DNA of 64,000 nt from Natrinema sp. DC36 (GTDB lineage Archaea > Halobacteriota > Halobacteria > Halobacteriales > Natrialbaceae): assembly GCF_020405225.1 (NCBI RefSeq), contig NZ_CP084472.1:2046001-2110000 (forward strand). The letters run 5' to 3'. Under the pieces are notes generated by a model. It was not told where the DNA came from. It saw only the letters and a program-made list of their open reading frames with translations, and made no database searches. Each line of letters begins with the position of its first letter. The stretch's first letter is position 1. This document shows, one piece after another, positions 6,976 through 14,378 of the stretch. The position numbers and the translations under genes are program-made.

Positions 6976-7956
6976 ATGCCTGACAACTCCCTATCTGCCG
7001 CCCCAGAAAACTCCGATATTCAGGAGTGGCAATGCCCGTACTGCGAGCAGACCCGTCAATCACTCCGCGAGCTTCGGGAACACATCACAGAGTCTGCGGA
7101 AGGTGACCATCGAGGGGTTGACGGTCTCAAGCCAACCCGAGACATCGTTGCCTATGGTTCCGGTGGTGATGTGGTTGAGCGTATCGAAGGTGTGTCGACG
7201 GAACCTGCCGACCCGATCGAGGAGTACGACAAGCGCGAGGTAATCATCAATGCATGGCTGGCTGGCGAGCGCGATCCAGACCGGAGAGCTGTCGAGGCCA
7301 TCAGTGGTGCCACCCAGCAGTACATTAGCAAGTTGTTGAACGATATTGAGTCTGGAGAAATCCCCAGGGAGACGTGGGTAGAGGCCATCGACTATGGCCT
7401 CAAGGACGAACTTGAGGAGCGGCTCGACGAATACGAACCTGAAGAAGACACGGAGGGCACCATGAGTGCACAAACTACCGCCACACCCGAAGAGATCATT
7501 GAGGACTCGACGAAGAAAGACCGAATTCTGGCTGCGTATCGCGCTAATCCAAATGCCGATAAGAACGCGGTAGCGGACGCGCTTGGCGTGAGCTACGAAT
7601 ATGTGAGGCAGATCTACAAGGACATTGATGACCGGGATTTCACCGAGATGCAGAAACTCCAGGAGGGTGAAGTTAACAAGGAACTCGATGAAGAGTTGGA
7701 GGCTGCTGTTGAACAGCGCTTACGAGATGCAGGCGCGTTAGCCGGTACGAGCGAGGAACAGATAGAGGACGTACCCCGCGAGTCAATGTCTTCGGCGCAG
7801 GTCGAAGGGATGGTTCCTGCGTCCGAGATCGCGGACGTGCGCGACAAGATCGAACTGCTTCTCGAACAGGCTGAATACACCGGCGATGAGGACGCGGAAT
7901 TCGTGGCCAGGAAAGGTGCCCAGTGGCTGAACGACCTTCTCGAGCAAGCCGAGTGA
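6976..7956 (+). CDS. Zinc-finger and double-HTH protein (326 aa)
   Basis: Residues 20-45 hold a C2H2-like finger (C20-x2-C23-x12-H36-x8-H45; CPYCEQTRQ). Two similar helix-turn-helix segments follow. One is near residues 80-130 (KREVIINAWLAGERDPDRRAVE, ISGATQQYISKLL); the other is near 175-220 (KDRILAAYRANPNADKNAVADALGVSYEYV). The rest is acidic coiled coil, ending in a helical tail (KIELLLEQAEYTG; GAQWLNDLLEQAE). The layout suggests a DNA-binding protein using two HTH units, perhaps a master regulator or partition-type factor. Inverted repeats just upstream hint at autoregulation. No enzymatic motif is seen. Confidence 0.65.
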   Translation: MPDNSLSAAPENSDIQEWQCPYCEQTRQSLRELREHITESAEGDHRGVDGLKPTRDIVAYGSGGDVVERIEGVSTEPADPIEEYDKREVIINAWLAGERDPDRRAVEAISGATQQYISKLLNDIESGEIPRETWVEAIDYGLKDELEERLDEYEPEEDTEGTMSAQTTATPEEIIEDSTKKDRILAAYRANPNADKNAVADALGVSYEYVRQIYKDIDDRDFTEMQKLQEGEVNKELDEELEAAVEQRLRDAGALAGTSEEQIEDVPRESMSSAQVEGMVPASEIADVRDKIELLLEQAEYTGDEDAEFVARKGAQWLNDLLEQAE

Positions 7957-7960
7957 CGCG

Positions 7961-8266
7961 TTAGTTGTTGTCGATTGTATTAATCCAGCTCTTGCCGATC
8001 TCATCGACTTTCTGTTGAACGTCGTCTTTAGGAACGGTCATGTCAACCGGTCGTCGGTCTGGTTCCCCTTTGTCGTCTGCCTTGTCGTATTCGTCAACGG
8101 TGATTTCGACAGTGTCGGTTTGCGGGCCGTCCCAATAAACGGTCATTTCAGCACGAGAACCACCGTGTATGCACTCATACCCTGCTACCCATCCGTCGTT
8201 GGTTGGGCCATGTGGTTCATCGAATAACATTGTCCAGTTGTCTGTCGGGATTGGTGTTTCGAACAT
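7961..8266 (-). CDS. Hypothetical protein (101 aa)
   Basis: A small acidic protein with Trp- and Gly-rich N-terminal half (DNWTMLFDEPHGPTNDGWVAGYECIHGG) and a beta-rich centre (AEMTVYWDGPQTDTVEITVDEY), ending in a helix. No family is recognised. It is convergent with the zinc-finger gene (stops four bases apart) and divergent from the integration module. Confidence 0.55.
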   Translation of the reverse strand: MFETPIPTDNWTMLFDEPHGPTNDGWVAGYECIHGGSRAEMTVYWDGPQTDTVEITVDEYDKADDKGEPDRRPVDMTVPKDDVQQKVDEIGKSWINTIDNN

Positions 8267-8397
8267 CTGATTTTCTGTGTAGAGATGTCTATGAACCTGC
8301 TGTATAGTCCTACGGGTTGTGTCCGTTTGTGCGTTCGCTCAGTCGGGCAACTCTAGTCCATAGTTTTAATATAGGTGGTTGTTTTGGTGGTAGTAGA

Positions 8398-8538
8398 GCA
8401 ACCAACTAGGTTGCGAGAACTGCCCGGAAGCGACCGTAACGCCCGCTGTAACGGTTGCACCGGGATACGCGACACAGCGAGTAACAACCATATATGAACG
8501 AGACGATCTCCCGCTCTCCCCGCGCCCGCGATGGAGGT
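8398..8538 (+). promoter_or_regulatory. Control region of the integration module
   Basis: GCAACC (8398-8403) and GGTTGC (8409-8414) form an inverted repeat, and GGTTGC recurs at 8453-8458. These words match the inner repeat upstream of the zinc-finger gene. GCTGTAAC at 8445-8452 repeats most of the iteron word from 1172-1314. A TATA-like CATATATGA lies at 8489-8497, and an SD (GGAGGT, 8533-8538) lies eight bases before the ATG at 8547. The element's regulators may therefore act here as well. Confidence 0.5.
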
Positions 8539-8546
8539 ATCGACCA

Positions 8547-8795
8547 ATGAGTACCGACACACCGACTACTACGTCTACGTCCACGCATGCACACGAAGAG
8601 AACTCCGATGAGGCCGACACGGAACCCGATCGTGAACCTGCCACGGTCGCGCGCTCTCCGGACGGCGAACCGCGCGGTGTCGCGGTCTATCTGACTGCTG
8701 CCGACCTCCGTAAACTCGGGATTCTCCCAGACGGCGTGGAAGCGGTCGTACCGCAAATCAAGAACGGTGCTGTGCTGATCAAGCCGGTTCGGTAG
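8547..8795 (+). CDS. Small hypothetical protein of the integration module (82 aa)
   Basis: The start follows an SD with eight-base spacing. Residues 1-40 are Thr/Asp/Glu-rich and probably disordered. The C-terminal half (GVAVYLTAADLRKLGILPDGVEAVVPQIKNGAVLIKPV) resembles a short beta-alpha-beta unit with an AbrB-like flavour, but lacks the full motif. It precedes the ribbon-helix-helix gene by 48 bases and may act as a small regulator or excision accessory; this is inferred from position only. Confidence 0.55.
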   Translation: MSTDTPTTTSTSTHAHEENSDEADTEPDREPATVARSPDGEPRGVAVYLTAADLRKLGILPDGVEAVVPQIKNGAVLIKPVR

Positions 8796-8843
8796 TCAAC
8801 TGTTATTACACCGGAGTTTGATGGCGTTGTATAGAGACAACAC

Positions 8844-9293
8844 ATGGGAAAGAAGCACGTTGCCGCGCACATCCCGGAAACGGAGTACGAGGATTGGCGC
8901 GACGAAGCCGATGCGATGGGAGCATCGATCAGCAAGTACGTTGCAATGATGGTGCGTGCGGGAAGGAAAAAGTTCGATAGAACGGCTGTTGAACCGGACA
9001 AAGACCGCGCAGAACTGCGCCAGCAATGCAACGACCTCCGAGACGCATTACGCGACAGCCGAGAACGTAACAATAAACTCGAGCGTCAACTGTCTGTGAC
9101 AGAGCGTTCCGGCATCATCGAGCACGTCGAAGACAACCCTGGAGCTGAGCGAGACGAAATCATCCAGAAGATGGTGAACTCGACGAACGGTCGTGTGACG
9201 CGTCTGCTGACGCAAATGGAAGGTGCTGAGTTACGAATTGACGCTGAAGGCCGGTACTACGCTGGCGACAACACCGGAGGCAATTCGGAGTGA
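8844..9293 (+). CDS. Ribbon-helix-helix, coiled-coil, winged-helix protein (149 aa)
   Basis: The N-terminus (KHVAAHIPETEYEDWRDEADAMGASISKYVAMMVRAG) reads as an RHH fold: a beta strand followed by two helices, with the usual 'S-x-x-V' second helix. A coiled coil follows at residues ~55-90 (AELRQQCNDLRDALRDSRER). The C-terminal part is winged-helix-like (NPGAERDEIIQKMVNSTNGRVTRLLTQMEGAEL). It is likely a dimeric DNA-binding partner of the recombinase (directionality or accessory factor). The stop overlaps the next start (GTGATCA region), consistent with coupled translation. Confidence 0.7.
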   Translation: MGKKHVAAHIPETEYEDWRDEADAMGASISKYVAMMVRAGRKKFDRTAVEPDKDRAELRQQCNDLRDALRDSRERNNKLERQLSVTERSGIIEHVEDNPGAERDEIIQKMVNSTNGRVTRLLTQMEGAELRIDAEGRYYAGDNTGGNSE

Positions 9294-9805
9294 TCAACCC
9301 GCATTACGACATCGATTCTGGTTATCACGACGGAGACCTCGTCGAACAGGATGCCCGTGCATGGCTGGGCGTGTGGAAATCAATCGACGACGTCCCTCAC
9401 CGTCGCCGCCTGCAACAGTGCGCGCACGATCTGGATGCTGACAAAGCCTGGAGTGAGTTCTGTGAGGAGTACGGTGAGGACTGGACGGAGTCGACCAGGA
9501 AGTACCAGTACGGCAAGGCGTGGCGAGAATGGACTACGTATTGTGAGCAACACGGTGTTCAACGTCTCTGCCCCGACCCTTCGGATATCGAGGATCATCT
9601 TGTTGAACAGCGCTCGGAAGCGGCTAGCGATTCGACGCTACACCAGACCCGGTTCCGTCCGTTGTGCCGACTGTTCGAATACCTGCGGTACAGTACTGCG
9701 TATCCACACCAGTACAATCCGACAATCATGGCCGTTCTGTTTGGTGGAGCGGCACACGCTGCCTGGCGTGATCGAATCAGCACCAGGCTCCCCGAGAGTT
9801 ATTAA
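9290..9805 (+). CDS. Free-standing integrase core-binding-type domain protein (171 aa)
   Basis: Residues ~60-155 have the SAM-like pattern of tyrosine-recombinase core-binding domains. A helix (STRKYQYGKAWREWTTYCEQHG) is followed by DPSDIEDHLVEQRSEA and then LHQTRFRPLCRLFEYLRY. There is no catalytic domain, so it would bind DNA only. It lies directly before, and overlaps (TAATG), the complete tyrosine recombinase. It could be a split or duplicated core-binding domain that shapes the synaptic complex, or a decaying copy. The start is a GTG at 9290. Confidence 0.6.
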   Translation: MINPHYDIDSGYHDGDLVEQDARAWLGVWKSIDDVPHRRRLQQCAHDLDADKAWSEFCEEYGEDWTESTRKYQYGKAWREWTTYCEQHGVQRLCPDPSDIEDHLVEQRSEAASDSTLHQTRFRPLCRLFEYLRYSTAYPHQYNPTIMAVLFGGAAHAAWRDRISTRLPESY

Positions 9806-10926
9806 TGACCGACAAAGACCCTGCGCAGATACGACAAGAGAAGTTTGGCATCGAAAACGACCCGCTGGCTGAAGAGGAGTCGATGTTCTTGGAAATCGAG
9901 GAAGACGGGATGATCGACCCGTTGGAAGAGTATGTTCAGAAAATTCAGGAGAAGGCAACTAACAACGTCGATGAAACGGTTGGACATTACAGGCGGACGT
10001 TCCGCCAATGGAGAGAGCACATGGAGGGAGAAGGTCGTCACCCCGCTTGCCCGCACAAGTTCCATGTCCTCCGCTTCATCGACTATTGGCTTGAACAGGG
10101 GAACAAACCGAGTACCGTGCGCAAGAAAGTGGAGCGGCTTGAGAACGCTTACAAATGGTGGCAAGTTGCGAATTTCCCGCACGAATCCGAGTACAATCCG
10201 ATTGCAGCTGCAACGGAAGAGCGGTATTTGAAAGATGATGCTAAACCGGAATATCAAAAGAAGAAACCCCCACGAGTGTCACTCGATAAGGTTCGAGAAA
10301 TTGTGCAAGGTATCGAAGATGTTGCTGACCGGGCAATCGTCGGGCTTCAGCTGAAACTCGGATGCCGTTCGAGCGAATTAGCGAATATCAAGCTGTCTGA
10401 AATCCATATTGATCACCCGGACGTGCTCGAGTACTACCCGATGATGGGGTCTCACGAAATGCTTGAGGGACGCCCGAATGCAGTAGTCATCCCGCACAAT
10501 CGGGAGTTGAATAAGCGGGCACGTCCGACGGTGTTGCCGCTGGATGTGGAGTCTCGGAAGTTGTTGATTGATTGGCTATTGGTGCGTCCGGATACTGGTG
10601 ATGAGTGGGTGTTCATGACGCATAAGGGCGAGCAGTTGAATCGGACGGATATCCGGTATATTTGGACGAAGTACTGGTGGCCTGAATACGAGTTTGATGA
10701 GGATGATCAGTTCCGGTCGGTGACACCGCACTTCGCTCGACATCGGTTCGGTACGTACTGGAAGACAGATTTGAATGGCGTGAATCGTGAGCTTGTCAAG
10801 TATATGCGCGGGGACAAGACAGACAAGAGCGTTGGCAAGGATCATGACGCCCTCGATCACTATGTGCACACGTACTACGAGGATATTGAAGAGTTGTACG
10901 AAAAGATGTACCAGCTGTACGTCTAA
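9805..10926 (+). CDS. Tyrosine recombinase/integrase (373 aa)
   Basis: This enzyme would catalyse integration and excision of the element by site-specific strand exchange. Residues ~40-135 are the core-binding domain (VGHYRRTFRQWREHM, PSTVRKKVERLENAYKWW). The catalytic domain carries the first Arg in LGCRSSELANI, the H-x-x-R in TPHFARHRFGTYW, a following YMRGDK turn and the nucleophile in DALDHYVHTYYED. The usual residues are therefore present. The gene is last in the module, overlaps its neighbour by one base, and lies at the element's right edge, as expected for an att-adjacent integrase. A T-run after the stop (about 10,947) may end transcription. Confidence 0.9.
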   Translation: MTDKDPAQIRQEKFGIENDPLAEEESMFLEIEEDGMIDPLEEYVQKIQEKATNNVDETVGHYRRTFRQWREHMEGEGRHPACPHKFHVLRFIDYWLEQGNKPSTVRKKVERLENAYKWWQVANFPHESEYNPIAAATEERYLKDDAKPEYQKKKPPRVSLDKVREIVQGIEDVADRAIVGLQLKLGCRSSELANIKLSEIHIDHPDVLEYYPMMGSHEMLEGRPNAVVIPHNRELNKRARPTVLPLDVESRKLLIDWLLVRPDTGDEWVFMTHKGEQLNRTDIRYIWTKYWWPEYEFDEDDQFRSVTPHFARHRFGTYWKTDLNGVNRELVKYMRGDKTDKSVGKDHDALDHYVHTYYEDIEELYEKMYQLYV

Positions 10927-10987
10927 GGCGCTGTATTACCGGTCTGGTTTTTGCTGACTTAAACCCTACTTAAAGGAAGATTTTATT

Positions 10988-11365
10988 TCACTTGTTGTAG
11001 TCTCGGATTTGGTCGCTGTCTTGCGATTTCTCCCTGTTACGTCGTTGAGACACCTTGTTCAGTTCGATCAGCAGCCGGAAGATAGCCTTCACCAGATTCG
11101 CATCGACGTCGAACTGCTCGGCGTTGTCGCCGGCCCGCTCCATGACCTGTTGTTCCTGTTTCTCGTCGGTCGTCGGCAGCCCCTGTTCGTCCTTGACCGC
11201 AGCGATCGTGTCCGCGACGTAAGTTCGTTGAGCGATCAGTTCGACGATTTCCTGATCGATCGTCCGGATCTCCTCGCGCAGTTCGTCGAGGTCCATCTCT
11301 TCGGGCGTGCGATCCTCCTCGTCGATTCCGCCATCCGTCACCGTGTCAGTGTGCTCTCGAGTCAT
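10988..11365 (-). CDS. aroQ: Chorismate mutase, AroQ type (125 aa)
   Basis: It converts chorismate to prephenate for Phe and Tyr synthesis. Residues 26-109 are the all-helical AroQ fold (LDELREEIRTIDQEIVELI; QRTYVADTIAAVKDEQGLP; EKQEQQVMER). An acidic N-terminal tail precedes it. The ATG at 11365 overlaps the shikimate kinase stop (ATGA), so the two are coupled; a longer upstream reading is less likely. The C-terminus after NKVSQRRN is a polar tail (REKSQDSDQIRDYNK). It may have been rewritten by insertion of the neighbouring element, whose integrase ends 61 bases away. Confidence 0.9.
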   Translation of the reverse strand: MTREHTDTVTDGGIDEEDRTPEEMDLDELREEIRTIDQEIVELIAQRTYVADTIAAVKDEQGLPTTDEKQEQQVMERAGDNAEQFDVDANLVKAIFRLLIELNKVSQRRNREKSQDSDQIRDYNK

Positions 11366-12234
11366 ATCGTTCGTGTTCCGTCCGTTCGCGTCCGCAGTAA
11401 TCGTGTCGTTCCGTCGTGCTCGTCCCACCTGTCCCGGAGCGCCTCGAGCGTCGCCCGCTCGCCGATGGCGACGTAACTCGGTCCGGTTCCGGACAGCGAG
11501 ACGCCGGTTACCTCGGGCAAGGCGTCGATTATCGGCTCGGTCGAGAACTCGAGTGCGCCACAGAACGCGAAGCCGTTGACGGTCATCGCCTCACCGTAGC
11601 GGCCGTCGAGCGCGAGTTCTTCGACGAGTCGGGCCATCGGGGCAACGTGCTCGCAGGCCGAGACGTCGGCGTCGGCGCTGTAGGACTGTTCGGGCGGCGT
11701 GTAGACCAGTGCGTGCCAGTCGACCTCCTCGCGAGCAAGCAGCGCGTCGGCCGTGTTGTCAGTCACCGTCACGCCGCCGAGCATGCTCGCGCTGGCGTCA
11801 TCGAACGCGCCCGTGACCGTCACGCCGGCGTCGCGGGCGGCCCGAACGCCGAGGCGGCAGGCCTCGATCCGTTCGACCGAATCCGCGACCTCGAGGGCGT
11901 CCAACGTCGCGAGCACCGTCGCGTTGGCCGCGGCGCTGGAACTCTTTAGCCCGGAGGCCATCGGCACCTCGCTCTCGGTGTGGACTCGAGCACCGACCGT
12001 CGAGTCGTCCAGCCCGGCCCGCTCGGCGTACTCGACGATCGTCATCGCGGCACAGCGCTCGACGAGCGTCGTGTCGGCCTCGGGCTGGCCGGCGACCTCG
12101 CCGACGACATCGTCGTCTTCGGTGAGTTCGACGGTTGCGGTCGTCTCGAGGTCGATCGCGAACGCCGACCCGGTGCCGGTCGCGAGCGCGTTGAGTACCG
12201 TTCCGGCTGCGGGGGCGACAGCGCGGCCATCCAT
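11362..12234 (-). CDS. aroK: Archaeal shikimate kinase, GHMP family (290 aa)
   Basis: It phosphorylates shikimate in aromatic amino acid synthesis. This is the archaeal GHMP-kinase type, not the bacterial P-loop type. The ATP-binding GHMP motif is at residues 91-105 (PMASGLKSSSAAANA), and a C-terminal GHMP motif is near 247-255 (SLSGTGPSY). Length is normal. It is the promoter-proximal gene of a two-gene operon with chorismate mutase. The start ATG at 12234 opens with MDGRAVAPAAGT, typical of the family. Confidence 0.93.
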   Translation of the reverse strand: MDGRAVAPAAGTVLNALATGTGSAFAIDLETTATVELTEDDDVVGEVAGQPEADTTLVERCAAMTIVEYAERAGLDDSTVGARVHTESEVPMASGLKSSSAAANATVLATLDALEVADSVERIEACRLGVRAARDAGVTVTGAFDDASASMLGGVTVTDNTADALLAREEVDWHALVYTPPEQSYSADADVSACEHVAPMARLVEELALDGRYGEAMTVNGFAFCGALEFSTEPIIDALPEVTGVSLSGTGPSYVAIGERATLEALRDRWDEHDGTTRLLRTRTDGTRTI

Positions 12235-12366
12235 ACTCGGACACTCTCAGCAGGCGTACTTACGGCTAACGATCCTCGAGACCGATCGATGGCGGAACCG
12301 TTCCTGGGGGAAGCGATGAGACCGGAGAACGCACCGTTTTTCCCCGATCCGACCGAAGTGGAGACC

Positions 12367-12798
12367 ATGAGCGCACGGAACAACGTCGCCCCCGCCACGA
12401 TCAGCGTCGATCTCGTCGACGGTGGCGTCGTCGTCGAATACCACGACGGTCGAGAGGTGTTCTACCACGGGCCGCCGGAACCCGTCGACGGACCGCTGAC
12501 GACGCCGCCGGGGAAGGAAGTTCACGTCCTCGTCACCGACCCCGACGGCGTCGAGGGCGTCATGACCTACGTCAATGACCGCAACACTCACGACGACATC
12601 CTCGAGACGACCGGCGTCGGCCGCGTGATGCTCGAGCGCGACGACGAGGAGGAACTGTTCCCCGGTGTGACAGTCGCGACGGAGGCGTACTCGGTTCGCG
12701 TCGAAGCCGACCTCTCGGTCGTCGACGGCCGCGTCTTCGTCTTCGCCGAGGACGAGATGAGCGAACACGCCTACGAACTCGTCGAGGAAACCGACTGA
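12367..12798 (+). CDS. Conserved haloarchaeal protein, DUF5796-like (143 aa)
   Basis: The start at 12367 (MSARNNVAPATISVDL) gives a compact beta-rich domain (GVVVEYHDGREVFYHG; KEVHVLVTDPDGVEGVMTYV) that I recognise as a conserved haloarchaeal family of unknown function. The reading frame is open further upstream, but that part overlaps the divergent shikimate kinase and looks non-coding. It has an acidic C-terminus and no signal peptide. The stop overlaps the next start (TGATG), so the two are coupled. Confidence 0.75.
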   Translation: MSARNNVAPATISVDLVDGGVVVEYHDGREVFYHGPPEPVDGPLTTPPGKEVHVLVTDPDGVEGVMTYVNDRNTHDDILETTGVGRVMLERDDEEELFPGVTVATEAYSVRVEADLSVVDGRVFVFAEDEMSEHAYELVEETD

Positions 12799-13043
12799 TG
12801 CCGCTGCAGAAACCCTGGCGCGACCTCGAGCGAAAGACGGTCGCCGCCGCGCCGGATCGACCTGGCGTCTACGAACTCGGCGACGCCTCGGGAACGGTGC
12901 TGGCGGTCGACCACGGCGTCCTCCGGGACGAACTCAAGAGCGTACTGGCGTACGGCGACGCCGACCGCGTCCGCTGGACCGAAGCCCATACGCTCGAGCA
13001 GGCCAGCGAACTCGCCGACGAGCACCGCGATCGCCTCGAGTGA
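12798..13043 (+). CDS. Small conserved haloarchaeal protein (81 aa)
   Basis: Residues ~18-60 (APDRPGVYELGDASGTVLAVDHGVLRDEL) resemble the first strands of a GIY-YIG domain, but the catalytic residues and length are lacking, so nuclease activity is unlikely. It is translationally coupled to the DUF5796-like gene. It appears in haloarchaeal genomes as an uncharacterised small protein; I recall no function. Confidence 0.7.
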   Translation: MPLQKPWRDLERKTVAAAPDRPGVYELGDASGTVLAVDHGVLRDELKSVLAYGDADRVRWTEAHTLEQASELADEHRDRLE

Positions 13044-13064
13044 CCGAGCGGGGTCGCGGCCGGA

Positions 13065-13199
13065 TTACTGAATGTAGGACGGATCGCTGCCGTCACACCG
13101 CGACTCGTGTTCCGTCGCGTCCGACTTCTCGTCGAAGAGGAGCCCGCAGGTCTCGCACTCGTACCAGGTAGTGTCGTCGCGTTCGGTCTGGACTACCAT
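13065..13199 (-). CDS. Tiny zinc-finger protein (44 aa)
   Basis: The sequence opens MVVQTERDDTTWYECETCG, then continues with a short acidic segment and EHESRCDGS. Two Cys (CETC), a His and a late Cys form a C-x2-C ... H-x3-C knuckle, so a single zinc site is likely. Such tiny zinc proteins are abundant and conserved in haloarchaea and act mostly in regulation or protein contacts; the role here is unknown. It is convergent with the preceding pair and has its own upstream region. Confidence 0.75.
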   Translation of the reverse strand: MVVQTERDDTTWYECETCGLLFDEKSDATEHESRCDGSDPSYIQ

Positions 13200-13270
13200 G
13201 GGAGATGATGGAACACGAACGACAAAAGGCGTTTCTCCGGTGACTGCAGCGAGACCGAGCGACGACAGTT

Positions 13271-13367
13271 AGGGAGTATCGTCACCAACAGAGGGTTTCG
13301 TGATTCTCGACTCGATCGTGTCTCTCGGTCCCGTATTCCGACGCGATGAACGTCTACGATACTCCCT
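13271..13367. repeat. 12-bp perfect inverted repeat, 97 bases end to end
   Basis: AGGGAGTATCGT (13271-13282) is repeated as ACGATACTCCCT (13356-13367). The pair lies between the end of the R2lox-like gene and the start of the tiny zinc-finger gene. It could be a long hairpin ending the R2lox transcript or the ends of a miniature mobile element. No clear target-site duplication is visible. Confidence 0.45.
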
Positions 13368-13391
13368 CAGTGCCCTTGCGAACCGCCGTCG

Positions 13392-14291
13392 TCAGGCGTC
13401 GAGTTCGGTCAGTTCCTCGACGTCCGGAATCTGCTCGCTCGCGGTGGTGATCTGGCGCATTCGCTGTTCGTGTTTCGTGTACGCGTAGTCGGCGAGGTCG
13501 GAGGGACTCGGACCGGGGCCCCCCTCGGAGCTAGCCCCGTCGTCGCTCGTCAGGCTCTCCTGGACGAGCGGTACCAGTTCGTCGACCGTCTCGCGGAGGA
13601 GGTCGGGATCGACGTCGCCCTCGCTCACGAGTTCCTTGAGTTTCGCCATCCCGAAGCCGACGTGGCGTCCCTCGTCGCTGCGAATCAGTTTGAGTCCCTC
13701 AACCAGTCCCGGCAGATCGGGGAGTTCGGGTTCGTTCTCACCGTACGCGAGGGTGAGTCCGTAGTAGCCGGTCTGGGCCAGAATCCCCTCGATCGTCAGG
13801 TGATAGTGACAGTGGGCCTTCGCGCGATTCTCCGGGGTGTCTTCCTCGAGGAGGAGCGCCATCGCCCGCTCGTTGCGCTCGAACAGTTCGTCGTAGGGCT
13901 CGTTGAACCACTTCTCGTCGGTCGGCGACGAGAGCTCCTGCCCGCGGCGTTCCTCTTCGGTGTGGATCACGTCGCGCCAGTAGCGATCGAAGAAGTCGGT
14001 GTGTTTGGACTCCTCGTAGAGCTGCGTCGTGATGAACATCTGGTCGCCGATGTCCTCCAGGACGACCGCCAGCGGCGAGAGGTCCTCCGTCACCGACTCC
14101 TCGCCCGCACCGAACAGCGCGAGCGACTGCTTGAGCCCCTCGAACGCGGGGTCAGGAAGCTCGGCGGCCCCCTCGCGGTCCGCCTCAAGGTCGATCTCGT
14201 GGGGGTCCCAGTGCTTCTCGACCGCGTTTCGGTAGTAGTTGTGCGACCGGGTTCCGGTCTCGAGTTGCATCGCCGGCTCGTTAGTGGCCAT
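13392..14291 (-). CDS. R2-like ligand-binding oxidase (R2lox-type) di-metal protein (299 aa)
   Basis: The fold is that of ribonucleotide reductase R2. Metal ligands can be placed at E64, E94, H97 (YEESKH), E168 (TIEGIL), E207 and H210 (SDEGRH). A Val three residues after the first ligand (V67) and a Tyr five residues before E168 (Y163) match the Val-Tyr ether cross-link pair that marks R2lox proteins rather than R2. No large-subunit gene adjoins it, and the RNR at the window's end is class II and needs no R2. It is often annotated as RNR beta subunit. Start ATG 14291 preferred over GTG 14297. Confidence 0.75.
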   Translation of the reverse strand: MATNEPAMQLETGTRSHNYYRNAVEKHWDPHEIDLEADREGAAELPDPAFEGLKQSLALFGAGEESVTEDLSPLAVVLEDIGDQMFITTQLYEESKHTDFFDRYWRDVIHTEEERRGQELSSPTDEKWFNEPYDELFERNERAMALLLEEDTPENRAKAHCHYHLTIEGILAQTGYYGLTLAYGENEPELPDLPGLVEGLKLIRSDEGRHVGFGMAKLKELVSEGDVDPDLLRETVDELVPLVQESLTSDDGASSEGGPGPSPSDLADYAYTKHEQRMRQITTASEQIPDVEELTELDA

Positions 14292-14348
14292 TCTCACCCG
14301 AACAGATGCGTCGCTGTCCGATCAACCTATATCTCACGTATTAGGGTG

Positions 14349-14354
14349 TTTAAG
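14349..14354 (+). promoter_or_regulatory. TATA box of the Bat-like regulator
   Basis: TTTAAG is centred 27 bases before the ATG at 14379, which indicates a leaderless transcript. An AAGGAG stretch just before the ATG is too close to act as a normal SD. Confidence 0.6.
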
Positions 14355-14378
14355 TAGGGGCGGGTCGAAGAAGGAGAT

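Larger units (their letters stand above)
1..10985. mobile_element. Right-hand part of an integrated plasmid/virus-like element
   Basis: This stretch is AT-richer than the DNA after 11 kb and carries many short, overlapping hypothetical genes. It also has replication-type and DNA-binding proteins, an iteron-like cluster and, at its right edge, a tyrosine recombinase. Conserved chromosomal genes (chorismate mutase, shikimate kinase) begin at once on the other side. The left end lies outside the window, so the direct-repeat att sites cannot be defined. No capsid, spike or packaging ATPase is visible in this part, so plasmid, integrative element and provirus all remain possible. The right boundary is inferred to lie between 10,927 and roughly 11,050. 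Confidence 0.8.

Noticed and set aside
1-10985. Defence island or toxin-antitoxin pair in the element
   Set aside because: An AbrB-like protein is present but has no adjacent toxin; no restriction, CBASS, Thoeris or similar gene is recognisable in this part.
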